Positions 29,846 to 38,336 are shown, numbered from the stretch's first letter. The stretch is 64,000 nt of DNA from Nonomuraea spiralis (GCF_014648435.1 NZ_BMRC01000004.1:533253-597252); one strand, 5' to 3'. Notes: generated by a model not told the origin, from the letters alone. Numbers and translations: made by a program.

Positions 29846-30165
29846 CACGCGACCGCCTCGACCGCGACCGTGGTCACCAGGAGGCCGACGACGAGCAGCG
29901 CGGCCACCAGGAGCCACAGCGCGAGGAACGACGGGGTGCTGATCACCAGCGGCATCCGGGTGATCCGCGACATCGCCCGATGCCGCAACGCCTCCTCCCG
30001 GTAGATCCCCCGCCCGGCCCCGTCCGGCGCGGGGGCGGGGGCGGGGGCGGGCGCGGGGGCCGCGTGGCGGGGGAGCGGCGCGGCGTGGCGCGGGACCGGC
30101 CGGGTCGTGTCGTAGGGATCGCTCAAGGCCGACGCCCCCCGGCGCGGCTCGGCGCGGCTCTCCAC
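29845..30165 (-). CDS. Short HlyD-like membrane anchor, truncated fusion protein
   Basis: A 106-residue protein (GTG start) with a proline/alanine repeat at ~28-50, then IYREEALRHR, and one membrane helix (~75-100) ending VAVEAVA just before the stop. The segment from IYREEALRHR to the helix resembles the start of HlyD-type fusion proteins of NHLM/bacteriocin exporters, but the coiled-coil and lipoyl domains are missing. Its stop overlaps the exporter start by one base, so it is expressed with it. It is either a truncated fusion protein or a genuine short partner. An internal ATG (MSRITRMP) is another possible start. Confidence 0.58.
   Translation of the reverse strand: MESRAEPRRGASALSDPYDTTRPVPRHAAPLPRHAAPAPAPAPAPAPDGAGRGIYREEALRHRAMSRITRMPLVISTPSFLALWLLVAALLVVGLLVTTVAVEAVA
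30031..30059 (+). repeat. G-rich tract with quadruplex potential (+ strand)
   Basis: Five G-runs (GGGGG three times, GGG, then GGGGG) separated by one to three bases. The minus strand encodes the Pro-Ala repeat of the membrane-stub protein. The pattern satisfies the usual G-quadruplex motif. Confidence 0.55.
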
Positions 30166-30247
30166 CCCATCGTCGTCCTGCCCCCCTCTGTACGAGTCCG
30201 GACAAAGGCTAAGAACGCCTACTTGGAAGCCACTTGGGATCCACTGC

Positions 30248-31210
30248 TTGACGGGACGCCCCCACGCGCTTACGTTTCCCGCCCCCGCCCCCGCCCCCGC
30301 CGTGGACGTCGCGGCCCTGCGTACCGAGCCCGACTACCGCGCGGCCCTGAACCGCGAGTTCACCAACGTCACCGCCGAGAACGCGATGAAGTGGGAGTCG
30401 GTCGAGCCGCAGCGCGGCGTACACACCTGGGCCGACGCCGACGCCGTGGTCGACAACGCCCGCCGCCACGGCCAGCAGGTACGCGGCCACAACCTGGTCT
30501 GGCACAACCAGCTCCCCGCCTGGCTGACCGAGGGCGTGCAGAACGGCACGATCGGCGCCGCCGAGCTCAGGCGCATCCTGCGCGACCACATCACCACCGA
30601 GGTCCGCCGCTACAAGGGCAGGATCCGGGCCTGGGACGTCGTCAACGAGGTGATCGACGAGGACGGCACCCTCCGGAAGAGCATCTGGCTCACCCAGCTC
30701 GGCCCCGGCTACATCGCCGACGCCTTCCGCTGGGCCCGCCAGGCCGACCCCCGGGCCAAGCTGTACGTCAACGACTACAACCTCGAATGGAACAGCCCCA
30801 AGATCGAAGCCACCCTCGCCCTGATCAAGGACCTGCGCTCGCAGGGCGTCCCGGTGGACGGCATCGGCTTCCAGGGCCACCTCGGCATCCAGTACGACTA
30901 CCCGGGCGACTGGGCGAACGTCATGCGCCGCTTCGCCGACCTCGGCCTCGAGGTGGCGGTCACCGAGCTGGACGTACGCATGGTGCTGCCCGTCACCCCC
31001 GAGAAGCTGGCCACCCAGGCCGCCTACTACGGCCGCGCCCTCACCGGCTGCCTGAGCGTGCCGGCCTGCAAGGAGTTCACCGTCTGGGGCTTCACCGACC
31101 GCCACTCGTGGGTGCCGGGCTGGTTCGACGGCGAAGGCGCCGCCTGCCTCCTGGACGAGTCCCTGACCCCCAAACCCGCCTACACCACCCTCCTGACCTC
31201 CACCCCCTGA
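30248..31210 (+). CDS. GH10 endo-1,4-beta-xylanase, no visible signal peptide
   Basis: A ~320-residue GH10 barrel. The acid/base is Glu134 (WDVVNEVI) and the nucleophile Glu240 (VAVTELDVRM); NAMKWESVEP, RGHNLVWHNQLPAW and YVNDYNLEW are family motifs, and the C-terminus is complete. No carbohydrate-binding module follows. The only available start in the open frame is TTG at 30248, and no secretion signal precedes the barrel. Just before AVDVAALRTEP the usual beta-1 residues (…LTFG) are followed by an inserted Pro-Ala repeat. The gene may be 5'-damaged, or it may act on imported xylo-oligosaccharides in the cytoplasm. Confidence 0.85.
   Translation: MTGRPHALTFPAPAPAPAVDVAALRTEPDYRAALNREFTNVTAENAMKWESVEPQRGVHTWADADAVVDNARRHGQQVRGHNLVWHNQLPAWLTEGVQNGTIGAAELRRILRDHITTEVRRYKGRIRAWDVVNEVIDEDGTLRKSIWLTQLGPGYIADAFRWARQADPRAKLYVNDYNLEWNSPKIEATLALIKDLRSQGVPVDGIGFQGHLGIQYDYPGDWANVMRRFADLGLEVAVTELDVRMVLPVTPEKLATQAAYYGRALTGCLSVPACKEFTVWGFTDRHSWVPGWFDGEGAACLLDESLTPKPAYTTLLTSTP
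30278..30298 (-). repeat. C-rich tract, quadruplex potential on the - strand
   Basis: CCC, then three CCCCC runs separated by single G residues, encoding Pro-Ala in the start of the xylanase gene. It mirrors the G-rich tract about 240 bp away on the other side of the divergent promoter. Confidence 0.5.
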
Positions 31211-31272
31211 CCCACCCCACGACGGCTACCCCTGTCGAGGCCCCGCGCTCCCCTCATCGCCGTCGGGACGGG

Positions 31273-31974
31273 TCAGCGGGAGCGGCGCTCTTGCGAAGGC
31301 GGGTGGGGGGTTTCGCTGGGTGGGGACGGTGACAGGACGGAGGTCGGCGTGTCCGAGGGGGTGGGGTCCGGTGTGGACGGCGGGGACGGTTCCGCCGAAC
31401 CCGTCCCACCGCCCGAGGGCGTGGGCGTCACCACAGCCGAACCGGACGGCGTGGGCGTCGCGACCGCCCCGGTGGACGGGCCGGGTGAGGGCGTCGGGCT
31501 GGGCAGCCGGGTCACGGGCCGTTCGTGCCGCGGCTCACCCACCGCCCGCCCGTCCCGCCGGTCCTTCTTGCCCTGCCCCTTGCCCGCCTCCTCCCGGGTC
31601 CGCCCCGCGACCTGGTCGGCCACCGTACGGTCGGCGATGAGCTCGTAGATCAGGATGCTGCCCATGCTGACGGTGAACACCAGGGCCGCCGCCATCCCCA
31701 CCCTGGCCCACCGCCGCCGCCCGCCCGCCTTCGCGTCACCGGACTGCCCGCGCCAGGCGATCACCGTGTGCTGCTTCACCTTGTCGCCCGTACGCTTCAG
31801 GTAATGCGTGTAGACGTCGGCGACGACGGTGCTGGCCAGGCTCATCATCGCGGCGCCGATCAGCGTCCCGGCCGTCCCCAGGTACGAGGCCGCGACGGCG
31901 GCGGTGAGCGCGGCCAGGGCGCTCCCCACGATCTGCGGCACGCTCAGCTCCAGCTTCCGCTGCTTGCCGCTCAT
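31273..31974 (-). CDS. Hypothetical membrane protein with long Ser/Pro/Thr tail
   Basis: A 233-residue protein of unknown function. It starts MSGKQRKLELSVPQIVGSAL, has a hydrophobic hairpin at ~11-50, a basic cytoplasmic linker, one more helix at ~93-115 (GMAAALVFTVSMGSILIYEL), then ~110 residues rich in Pro, Ser and Thr that look like a surface-exposed, possibly glycosylated stalk. No enzymatic motif is visible. The start at 31974 has a GAGGGG further upstream than usual. It converges on the xylanase gene. Similar proteins with a short membrane head and SPT tail occur in Streptosporangiaceae; this is from memory only. Confidence 0.75.
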   Translation of the reverse strand: MSGKQRKLELSVPQIVGSALAALTAAVAASYLGTAGTLIGAAMMSLASTVVADVYTHYLKRTGDKVKQHTVIAWRGQSGDAKAGGRRRWARVGMAAALVFTVSMGSILIYELIADRTVADQVAGRTREEAGKGQGKKDRRDGRAVGEPRHERPVTRLPSPTPSPGPSTGAVATPTPSGSAVVTPTPSGGGTGSAEPSPPSTPDPTPSDTPTSVLSPSPPSETPHPPSQERRSR

Positions 31975-32251
31975 AGCCAGGATCGTCCCCTCTTGTGCTG
32001 CGACGGCGGTGAACAAGCCACCTTGGCCACAACGGGACGGGACACCCACGGCAACGCGCGGCGGTTTGCCACCTCCTGGCCGCACATTGCCCCTGGCGGG
32101 AACGTGGCGGGAACCGGGCGGGAACCGCATGCCCCGGATCTGTGGCGCCCATCACTCAGGCTGTGTGCATTCCTCCACAGAAGATTCGGTGCGTCCTCCG
32201 TAACGTCCCTTCTGCCGGAACGACCGGCAGCACGGACACGGGAGGCACCCC

Positions 32252-32644
32252 ATGCGCAAGACCCTCGCCATCGCGGCCCTGGCCGGATCCCTGGCCGCTT
32301 CCACGGCCGTCACCGCCCTCGCCGCCGCCCCCGCGGCCCAGGCGTCCACGGTCGTCAGCTGGGGCAGGTTCTTCTCCAGCGACCACAAGGCGTACACGTT
32401 CGGCAAGACCTGGAAGAGCGGCGGCAAGGTGTTCACCACCTGGCACGGCGTGGACAAGCCCGGCGGCAAGAAGGCCTGGGTGTGGTTCGAGTTCTACCAG
32501 AACGGCGGCTGGCACAAGTTCAACCGCTCCTGGGACGGCAAGGTCACCGGCAGCTGGAACGGCCGGGGCGTCAGCAAGGTCTACACGTTCACCTGCTGGG
32601 CCGGGAAGTTCGACAACTGCGGCGACAAGCACCGCATCTACTGA
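32252..32644 (+). CDS. Small secreted protein of unknown function
   Basis: A 130-residue protein with a clear Sec signal (MRKTLAIAALAGSLAAS, cleavage near AAQAS at ~33). The mature part is ~98 residues rich in Trp, Lys and Gly (WGRFFSSDHKAYTFGKTW, WVWFEFYQNGGWHKFNRSW) and has two cysteines near the end (CWAGKFDNC), probably a disulfide. The composition suggests a beta-rich carbohydrate- or wall-binding protein, which is inference. GGGAGG lies 6 bp before the ATG. A strong terminator follows directly. No family is recognised. Confidence 0.83.
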   Translation: MRKTLAIAALAGSLAASTAVTALAAAPAAQASTVVSWGRFFSSDHKAYTFGKTWKSGGKVFTTWHGVDKPGGKKAWVWFEFYQNGGWHKFNRSWDGKVTGSWNGRGVSKVYTFTCWAGKFDNCGDKHRIY

Positions 32645-32645
32645 C

Positions 32646-32676
32646 CCGCCGCCCGCGCCGTCGGCGCGGGCGGCGG
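32646..32676. terminator. Strong intrinsic hairpin
   Basis: Perfect 14-bp stem: CCGCCGCCCGCGCC (32646-32659), loop GTC, and its complement at 32663-32676. It begins two bases after the secreted-protein stop and precedes the convergent P450 gene, so it probably ends both transcripts. Confidence 0.75.
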
Positions 32677-32691
32677 ACGCCCGGCGCCGGA

Positions 32692-33894
32692 TCAGCGCAG
32701 CAGGGGGAGCCGGCTCACCCCGGTCATGGTCGGCGTGGGCATGAAGACCACCGGGTCATCGGGATCGGTACGGAAGGTGCCGATCCGGTCGAGCAGGATG
32801 TTCAGCGCCACCCGCCCTTCCAGCCGGGCCAGGGGAGCGCCCAGGCAGAAGTGGATGCCCCGGCCGAAGGCCAGATGCGGGTTGGGATCGCGGCCGGGGT
32901 CGAAGACGTCGGGATCGGGGAACTGCCGGGGATCCCGGTTCGCCGACCCGAACCAGAGCATGACGATCTTGTCGGCCGGTATCGTCACCCCGGCCAGCTC
33001 GACCTCGCGGGTGGTCGACCGAGCAACCGCGGCGAACGGGGTGAAGAGCCGCAGCGACTCCTCGATCACGGCCGGCACCGTGGAACGGTCGGCCCGTACC
33101 CTGTCCTGCTGCTCGGGGAAGGCGTCCAGGCACACGACCGTGTTGCCGAGCAACATCGTCGTCGTGATGTGCCCGGCCAGCAGCAGGAGCATGGCGAAGT
33201 TGATCACCTGGTCGTCGGGCAGGCGCTCGCCGTCCACCTCGGCCTGGACCAGCTTGGTGAGCAGGTCGGCACGGGGATGTTTCCGGCGTTCGGCGGCGTG
33301 CTCGGCGAGGTAGCGGGTCATCTCCCGCCACGGCCGCATCGTGGCCTCCATCTCCGCGGCCCGGTTCTCGGCGGGCTCGGAGAAGGAGATCTTGGTGTCC
33401 CGCTGGAACAGCCCGTCGGCCCACTTCCTGAACAGGGCCCGGTCGCTGCTCGGCACCCCCAGCAGCTCGGCGATGACGATGACGGGAAGCGGGTAGGCCA
33501 GGTCGGTCACCAGCTCCAGGCGGTCACGGCCGTCGGCCGCGTCCAGCAGCTCGTGGGTGAGCTCGGCGATGCGCGGTTCGAGGTCCGCGACGACCTTGCG
33601 GGTGAACGCGCTGCTGACCAGCTTGCGCAGCTTGCCGTGCTCCGGCGGGTCGATCTGGGTGATGAACCCCTTCAGCGAGACCTCCTCACCCTCCGGCAGC
33701 AGTCCCTTGGGGGTCAGCCGTACGGTGTCGGAGGAGAACGTGGTGGGGTCGGCGAGGACGTCCTGCACTTCCTGGTAGCCGTGGACGTTGTACATCCCGG
33801 CGGCGGCGTCGTACTCGACGGACGGGCCCGTTCGAGGCCCGTGCAGCCAGAAGTGCTGCTTGGAGATGTTGTACCGCTCGACGATGTCGGACAT
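32692..33894 (-). CDS. Cytochrome P450 (CYP105/107-like bacterial class)
   Basis: A 400-residue soluble P450 that activates O2 to oxidise an unknown substrate. The heme-binding loop FGRGIHFCLGAPLA has Cys350 as axial ligand. The I-helix has LLLLAGHITTTMLLGN (the usual A/G-G-x-T-T), and the K-helix has EESLRLFTP (ExxR). A ferredoxin gene is not adjacent. AAGGAG is 5 bp from the ATG. It lies 9 bp after the TetR gene on the same strand, so the two form an operon regulated by the operator at 34573. Confidence 0.93.
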   Translation of the reverse strand: MSDIVERYNISKQHFWLHGPRTGPSVEYDAAAGMYNVHGYQEVQDVLADPTTFSSDTVRLTPKGLLPEGEEVSLKGFITQIDPPEHGKLRKLVSSAFTRKVVADLEPRIAELTHELLDAADGRDRLELVTDLAYPLPVIVIAELLGVPSSDRALFRKWADGLFQRDTKISFSEPAENRAAEMEATMRPWREMTRYLAEHAAERRKHPRADLLTKLVQAEVDGERLPDDQVINFAMLLLLAGHITTTMLLGNTVVCLDAFPEQQDRVRADRSTVPAVIEESLRLFTPFAAVARSTTREVELAGVTIPADKIVMLWFGSANRDPRQFPDPDVFDPGRDPNPHLAFGRGIHFCLGAPLARLEGRVALNILLDRIGTFRTDPDDPVVFMPTPTMTGVSRLPLLR

Positions 33895-33903
33895 CGCCTC
33901 TCC

Positions 33904-34563
33904 TTAGTCGTAGATCCACTTGCGGTAGGGCGGGATCAGTTCCTCAAGAATCGCGACGTACTCCGCGGCCGCCGCCTCCAGCACCTCGGCGGACGGCTCC
34001 GCGGCGGGCTCGAAGGCGTGGCGTACGGTGAAGGCCAGCGCGTCGGCCTGTTCCTCCACGGTCAGCTCCGAGCCCATGGTGTCGATGCCGTTGAGCACGT
34101 AGAAACCCATGGACGCGGCGCTCAGCGTGTAGTGCGGGTGCGGCATGTCGGCCCTGAGCAGCCCGTACCGGTCGGCCACGCGCTTGAAACGTTCGGCCGC
34201 GTGAAGGTCGTGACTGCGCAGCGGGTGCTTGGCCAGCTTGCCCAGGAGCTCGATGTCGGTGGTGAACAGCGCCCGGAGCAGCGGTCTGCGGCTCACGGAG
34301 ATGAAGCCCGCCCGCGAGAAACGATGCGGTCGCACCTGGGCGGGTTCGTGCCGCAACAGCGCCGCGAACTCCTCCACCACCTCGATGGACTCGCGCAGCA
34401 ACAGCGCCTCGAACAGCTCGTTCTTGGTACGCCAGTGCAGGTAGATCGTGCCCTTGCCCACCCCGGCGCGGCCCGCGATGTCCTCGACGGTGACCCTGCG
34501 GTATCCGTGGCGCAGCAGCAGCTCGCCCGCGGCGTCGAGGATCCGGTCCGCCCTCTCGAACAT
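33904..34563 (-). CDS. TetR-family regulator of the P450 operon
   Basis: A 219-residue TetR-type repressor. The N-terminal DNA-binding domain contains DRILDAAGELLLRHGYRRV and the HTH VEDIAGRAGVGKGTIYLHW; the rest is a helical ligand-binding domain. GAGG is 8 bp from the ATG at 34563; a GTG three codons upstream lacks a ribosome-binding site. A near-perfect palindrome starts 9 bp upstream, so it should repress itself and the P450 gene until a ligand, perhaps the P450 substrate, binds. Confidence 0.9.
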   Translation of the reverse strand: MFERADRILDAAGELLLRHGYRRVTVEDIAGRAGVGKGTIYLHWRTKNELFEALLLRESIEVVEEFAALLRHEPAQVRPHRFSRAGFISVSRRPLLRALFTTDIELLGKLAKHPLRSHDLHAAERFKRVADRYGLLRADMPHPHYTLSAASMGFYVLNGIDTMGSELTVEEQADALAFTVRHAFEPAAEPSAEVLEAAAAEYVAILEELIPPYRKWIYD

Positions 34564-34572
34564 CTGCTGCAC

Positions 34573-34603
34573 CTCATGACTAGATATGAAATCTGGTCAT
34601 GAG
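34573..34603. promoter_or_regulatory. TetR operator palindrome
   Basis: CTCATGACTAGAT (34573-34585), a 5-bp spacer ATGAA, and ATCTGGTCATGAG (34591-34603): 12 of 13 positions are paired. It lies just upstream of the TetR start, overlapping the expected promoter, which fits autoregulation. Confidence 0.78.
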
Positions 34604-34837
34604 TCACGCTACGCCGCGCCGATGCCGTCCACAAGGCTCCCGGACGGCTGGGTCCAGACCCACTTCATACGGGGTTCAGCGGGATACCGGAGGTACGGGC
34701 CCCGGCCGTAGGTTTCCGACGTCGGACGGAACCACCCGCGAACGGAGAAGACGAACGTGGTCGCACTGCCGGGTACCGGAACCTCCCAAACCAGGACTGG
34801 CTGGCACAATGAGGACCATGGTCAGGGAAGCGGGCGG

Positions 34838-36163
34838 ATGAGGTCCCCCGTGGGAGGCGGCTTCCTGCGCCGGTGCTCGGAGATCGTGCTCGGGCTCTAC
34901 CGCTCCGCCGTACTCGTCCTGCTCACCTGCCTGATGCCGATCGTCGGCGCCGCCGTCGGCTACGGCGGTTCCAAGCTCGCCTACTCCTGGTCGGCGAACC
35001 TGACCGGGCCCCCGCTCGTCGTGGCCCTGGCGCTCCTGGGCGAGACGCTGGTGGTGATCCTGTGGATCGCCGTGGCCCTGTGGTGCGTGCACCCGCTGAC
35101 CAGCCGGCCCCTCAGCCAGGCCGCCCGCCGGCTCGCCGCCCGCTGGCTCGGCCTGCGCATCGAGGTGACCTACCGCACCGCGTCGCCGGTCACCCGCATG
35201 GCCACCGGCCACTGGTGGGACGGCGAGGAGTACCACAAGTCCGAACGCGAGGCCCGCCGCCGGGCCAGGATGAACGCCCGCTTCCACGATCCCCAGCTGC
35301 ACTGGGACGGGTTGTGGAGCGTGCTCGCCGGGGTGACCGTGCTGCCGGTCGCGGCCCTGCCGCTGGTCGGGCTCGCCGGCGGCGTCCACCTGACGCTGAC
35401 GCCGGGCTTCCTCGGTCCCGGCATCGCCATGATCGTCGCCGGTCTGGCCGCCGCGCCGTTCGCGTGGCGGGTCCTCGGGCCACTGGCCCGCCGCTTCCTC
35501 GGGCCCATCCCGTACGCGCGGCTCGGCCGGCGGGTGGCGGAGCTGGAGGCCATCCGCGCCGACCTGACCCAGACCCAGGCCGCCGAGCTCGAACGCATCG
35601 AACGTGGCCTGCACGACGGGGCCCAGGCGCGGCTGGTCGGCATGGGCATGTCGATGCAGGCCGCCGAGCACCTTCTCGAAAGCGACCCGGCCGCAGCCAG
35701 GGCGATCCTGGCCGAGGCCCGCGCCTCCTCGGTCACCGCGCTGGCCGAGCTGCGGTCGCTGGTACGCGGCATCAACCCGCCCGTGCTCACCGAACGCGGC
35801 CTGGTCGACGCCGTACGCGCCCTGGCGCTCGACGCGCCCGTCGAGGTCGCCGTACGCAGTTCCGTGCCCACCCGGCCCGAACGCCCGGTCGAGGCCGCGG
35901 TCTACTTCACCGTCGCCGAACTGCTGGCGAACGTGGCCAAACACGCCCACGCCCGTCATGTGACCGTCGAACTCGGCTACGAGGCGCGTACCCTCACCGC
36001 GACCGTCACCGACGACGGCGTCGGCGGCGCGAACCTGTCCTCGGGCTCCGGGCTGCACGGCGTCGAACGCCGGATCGCGGCCTTCGGCGGCCGGCTGGAG
36101 ATCGACAGCCCGGCCGGCGGGCCCACCCGCGTCCATGTGGCGGTGCCATGCGTATTGTCGTAG
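34838..36163 (+). CDS. Sensor histidine kinase (HisKA_3 class)
   Basis: A 441-residue membrane kinase. The N-terminus has two helices (~15-45, 55-80), a long loop with a probable sensor-like region (DUF-type, ATGHWWDGEEYHKSE), two more helices (~165-215), then the dimerisation helix with His259 (RGLHDGAQARLVGMGMSMQA) and an ATPase domain with VAELLANVAKHA and GLHGVERRI. GGGAAG precedes the ATG at 34838. Its stop lies inside the response-regulator gene (16-bp overlap), so the pair is coupled. Confidence 0.9.
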   Translation: MRSPVGGGFLRRCSEIVLGLYRSAVLVLLTCLMPIVGAAVGYGGSKLAYSWSANLTGPPLVVALALLGETLVVILWIAVALWCVHPLTSRPLSQAARRLAARWLGLRIEVTYRTASPVTRMATGHWWDGEEYHKSEREARRRARMNARFHDPQLHWDGLWSVLAGVTVLPVAALPLVGLAGGVHLTLTPGFLGPGIAMIVAGLAAAPFAWRVLGPLARRFLGPIPYARLGRRVAELEAIRADLTQTQAAELERIERGLHDGAQARLVGMGMSMQAAEHLLESDPAAARAILAEARASSVTALAELRSLVRGINPPVLTERGLVDAVRALALDAPVEVAVRSSVPTRPERPVEAAVYFTVAELLANVAKHAHARHVTVELGYEARTLTATVTDDGVGGANLSSGSGLHGVERRIAAFGGRLEIDSPAGGPTRVHVAVPCVLS

Positions 36164-36801
36164 CCGAAGACCTCTTCCTGCTCCGCGACGGGCTCGTCCG
36201 CCTCCTCCAGGCGTACGGGCACACCGTGGTCGCGGCCGTCGACTCGGGCCCCGCCGCGCTCGAAGCGCTGCTCGGCAACCGTCCCGACGTGGCGATCGTG
36301 GACGTACGGCTGCCGCCGACGTTCTCCGACGAGGGGCTCCAGGCCGCGCTCGCCGCCCGCCGTGAGGTGCCGGGCCTGCCCGTGCTGATCCTGTCCCAGC
36401 ACGTCGAGCAGCTCTACGCCCGCGAACTCCTCGCCGACGGCCAGGGCGGCGTCGGCTACCAGCTCAAGGATCGCGTACTCGACGCCGGACAGTTCATGGA
36501 CGCGCTCACCCGCGTCGCCGAAGGCGGCACGGCGCTCGACCCCACGGTGGTCGCGAAGCTGCTGGGCCGTCCCGCGCACGCCGACCCCCTCGCCACCCTC
36601 ACCGAACGCGAGCGCTCGGTGCTCGAACTGATGGCCGAGGGGTTGTCCAACGCGGCGATCGCGGCCCGGTTGTTCCTCAGCGAGGGCGCCATCAGCAAGT
36701 ACACGACCACGATCTTCGCCAAGCTCGGCCTCGCCGCCGACGACGACACCAACCGCCGGGTGCGCGCCGTCCTCACCTACCTGGACGCCACCGGCTCCTA
36801 G
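36148..36801 (+). CDS. LuxR/NarL-type response regulator
   Basis: A 217-residue response regulator. The receiver has the acidic pair in VAED, the phospho-acceptor Asp52 in IVDVRLPP and the Lys in YQLKDRV. The HTH is LTERERSVLELMAEGLSNAA onward. The longer beta-3 loop (LPPTFSDEGLQAAL) is typical of this actinobacterial subgroup. It overlaps the kinase gene by 16 bp and ends four bases into the convergent MFS gene. The regulated genes are not evident; the MFS pump is one candidate. Confidence 0.9.
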   Translation: MRIVVAEDLFLLRDGLVRLLQAYGHTVVAAVDSGPAALEALLGNRPDVAIVDVRLPPTFSDEGLQAALAARREVPGLPVLILSQHVEQLYARELLADGQGGVGYQLKDRVLDAGQFMDALTRVAEGGTALDPTVVAKLLGRPAHADPLATLTERERSVLELMAEGLSNAAIAARLFLSEGAISKYTTTIFAKLGLAADDDTNRRVRAVLTYLDATGS

Positions 36802-38336
36802 TGCCCGGCGTGGCCGGCGGAGCCGGCCGCCGCCCGCGCCGGCAGGAGCAGCGCGGTGACGACCACCGCCACCGACAACACCGCGCCGATCACGAACGCC
36901 AGCCGCATGCCCCCGAGGGTCGCCATCGTCTGCGTGAGGCCCTCGGCCCTCAGGGTGTCGGCCTTCGCGCTCATCACGGTGATCACGAGCGCGGTGCCGA
37001 TCGCCGCCGCGACCTGCTGGAGCGTGCTCAGGATCGAGCTGCCGTGCGAGTACAGGTGCGGCGGGACCGCCCCCAGGCCGAGCGTGAAGACCGGGGTGAA
37101 CGTCGCGGCCAGGCTCACCATGAGCAGCGCGTGCAGGCCGAGCAGTTGCCAGTACGGCATCGTCATCGTGACCTGGGTCAAGCCGGTCAGCGCGAGCATG
37201 ATCCCGATCGCGCCGGGGACGACCAGCACCCGGCCGCCGTAGTTGTCGAACAGGCGGCCCACGGCCGGACCGAGCAGACCCATAGCGAGGCCGCCCGGCA
37301 TCACGAGGAGCCCGGTCTCCAGCGGGCTGAGCGCCCGGATGTTCTGCAGGTACAGCGGCAGCAGGATCATCGAGCCGAGCATCGCCATGAAGGCCACCGA
37401 CATCAGGATGAGCGCGACCGTGTAGGTGCGGTGGAACAGCGTACGCAGGTCCATCAGCGGCGTCCCCCGCCGCTGCAGCACGAGCTGGCGCACGACGAAG
37501 ACGGCGATGGTGACCAGCCCGGCCCCCGTGACGGCCGCCGCGACGCGGACGTCCCCGCCCTCGAACCGGCTGAGCCCGTAGACCAGGCCGCCGAACCCGG
37601 CCGCCGCCGTCACCACGCTGAACCAGTCGATGGCGCTGATCTTGGGCTCGCCCGCGTTCCTGAGCCGCCTCAGACCGCTCCACGTGATCAGCCCGGCGAT
37701 CGGCAGCACCACCGCGAACAGCAGCCGCCACGACCCGAAGTGCAGGATCACCCCGGAGATCGCCGGCCCCATGGCGGGCGCGACGGAGATGGCGAGGGTG
37801 ACGTTGCCCATCACCCGCCCCCGGTCCTTCTCCGGCACGACCTGCATCAACGTCGTCATCAGCAGCGGCATCATCACGGCCGTCCCGGACGCCTGGATGA
37901 TCCGCGCCCCCAGCAACACCGCGAACGACGGCGCCACGGCGGCCACCGCCGTACCGACCAGGAACAACCCCATCGCGGTGGTGTAGGCGGTCCTGGTGGT
38001 GACCCGTTGCAAGAACCAGCCGGTGATCGGGATCACCCCGGCCATGGTCAGCATGAAGGCCGTGGAAAGCCACTGCGCGGTCTGCTCGGTGATGTGCATG
38101 GCGTCCATCAGCCGCGGGATCGCGTTGATCAGGATCGTCTCGTTGAGCACCACCACGAACGTCGCGAGCACCAGCAACCGGATCACGGCCGGAGTACGCC
38201 CCGAGCCCGCGGCCGCGGCCTCGGCGGAGGATTCGAGTTGTGGGCTGGACACGGTACCTCTATCGGAGTCGGGCCCGGCCGCGTCACGGCCGGCCTTACG
38301 GTTGTCGGTCTCACCAGCGGTCATCTTCATGCCCAT
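36798..38336 (-). CDS. DHA2-type MFS multidrug exporter
   Basis: A ~512-residue proton-driven exporter with about 14 helices after a ~40-residue hydrophilic N-terminus. Typical signatures are LNETILINAIPRLMDAMHIT, TAQWLSTAFMLTMAGVIPIT and the motif-C-like ISVAPAMGPAISGVIL. The sequence is of the LmrB/QacA type with GLGAVPPHLYSHGSSILST. Several Met codons are available at the start (38336, 38330); GGGGGTGG upstream favours 38336. It converges with the response-regulator gene (4-bp overlap). The substrate is unknown. Confidence 0.92.
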   Translation of the reverse strand: MGMKMTAGETDNRKAGRDAAGPDSDRGTVSSPQLESSAEAAAAGSGRTPAVIRLLVLATFVVVLNETILINAIPRLMDAMHITEQTAQWLSTAFMLTMAGVIPITGWFLQRVTTRTAYTTAMGLFLVGTAVAAVAPSFAVLLGARIIQASGTAVMMPLLMTTLMQVVPEKDRGRVMGNVTLAISVAPAMGPAISGVILHFGSWRLLFAVVLPIAGLITWSGLRRLRNAGEPKISAIDWFSVVTAAAGFGGLVYGLSRFEGGDVRVAAAVTGAGLVTIAVFVVRQLVLQRRGTPLMDLRTLFHRTYTVALILMSVAFMAMLGSMILLPLYLQNIRALSPLETGLLVMPGGLAMGLLGPAVGRLFDNYGGRVLVVPGAIGIMLALTGLTQVTMTMPYWQLLGLHALLMVSLAATFTPVFTLGLGAVPPHLYSHGSSILSTLQQVAAAIGTALVITVMSAKADTLRAEGLTQTMATLGGMRLAFVIGAVLSVAVVVTALLLPARAAAGSAGHAGH

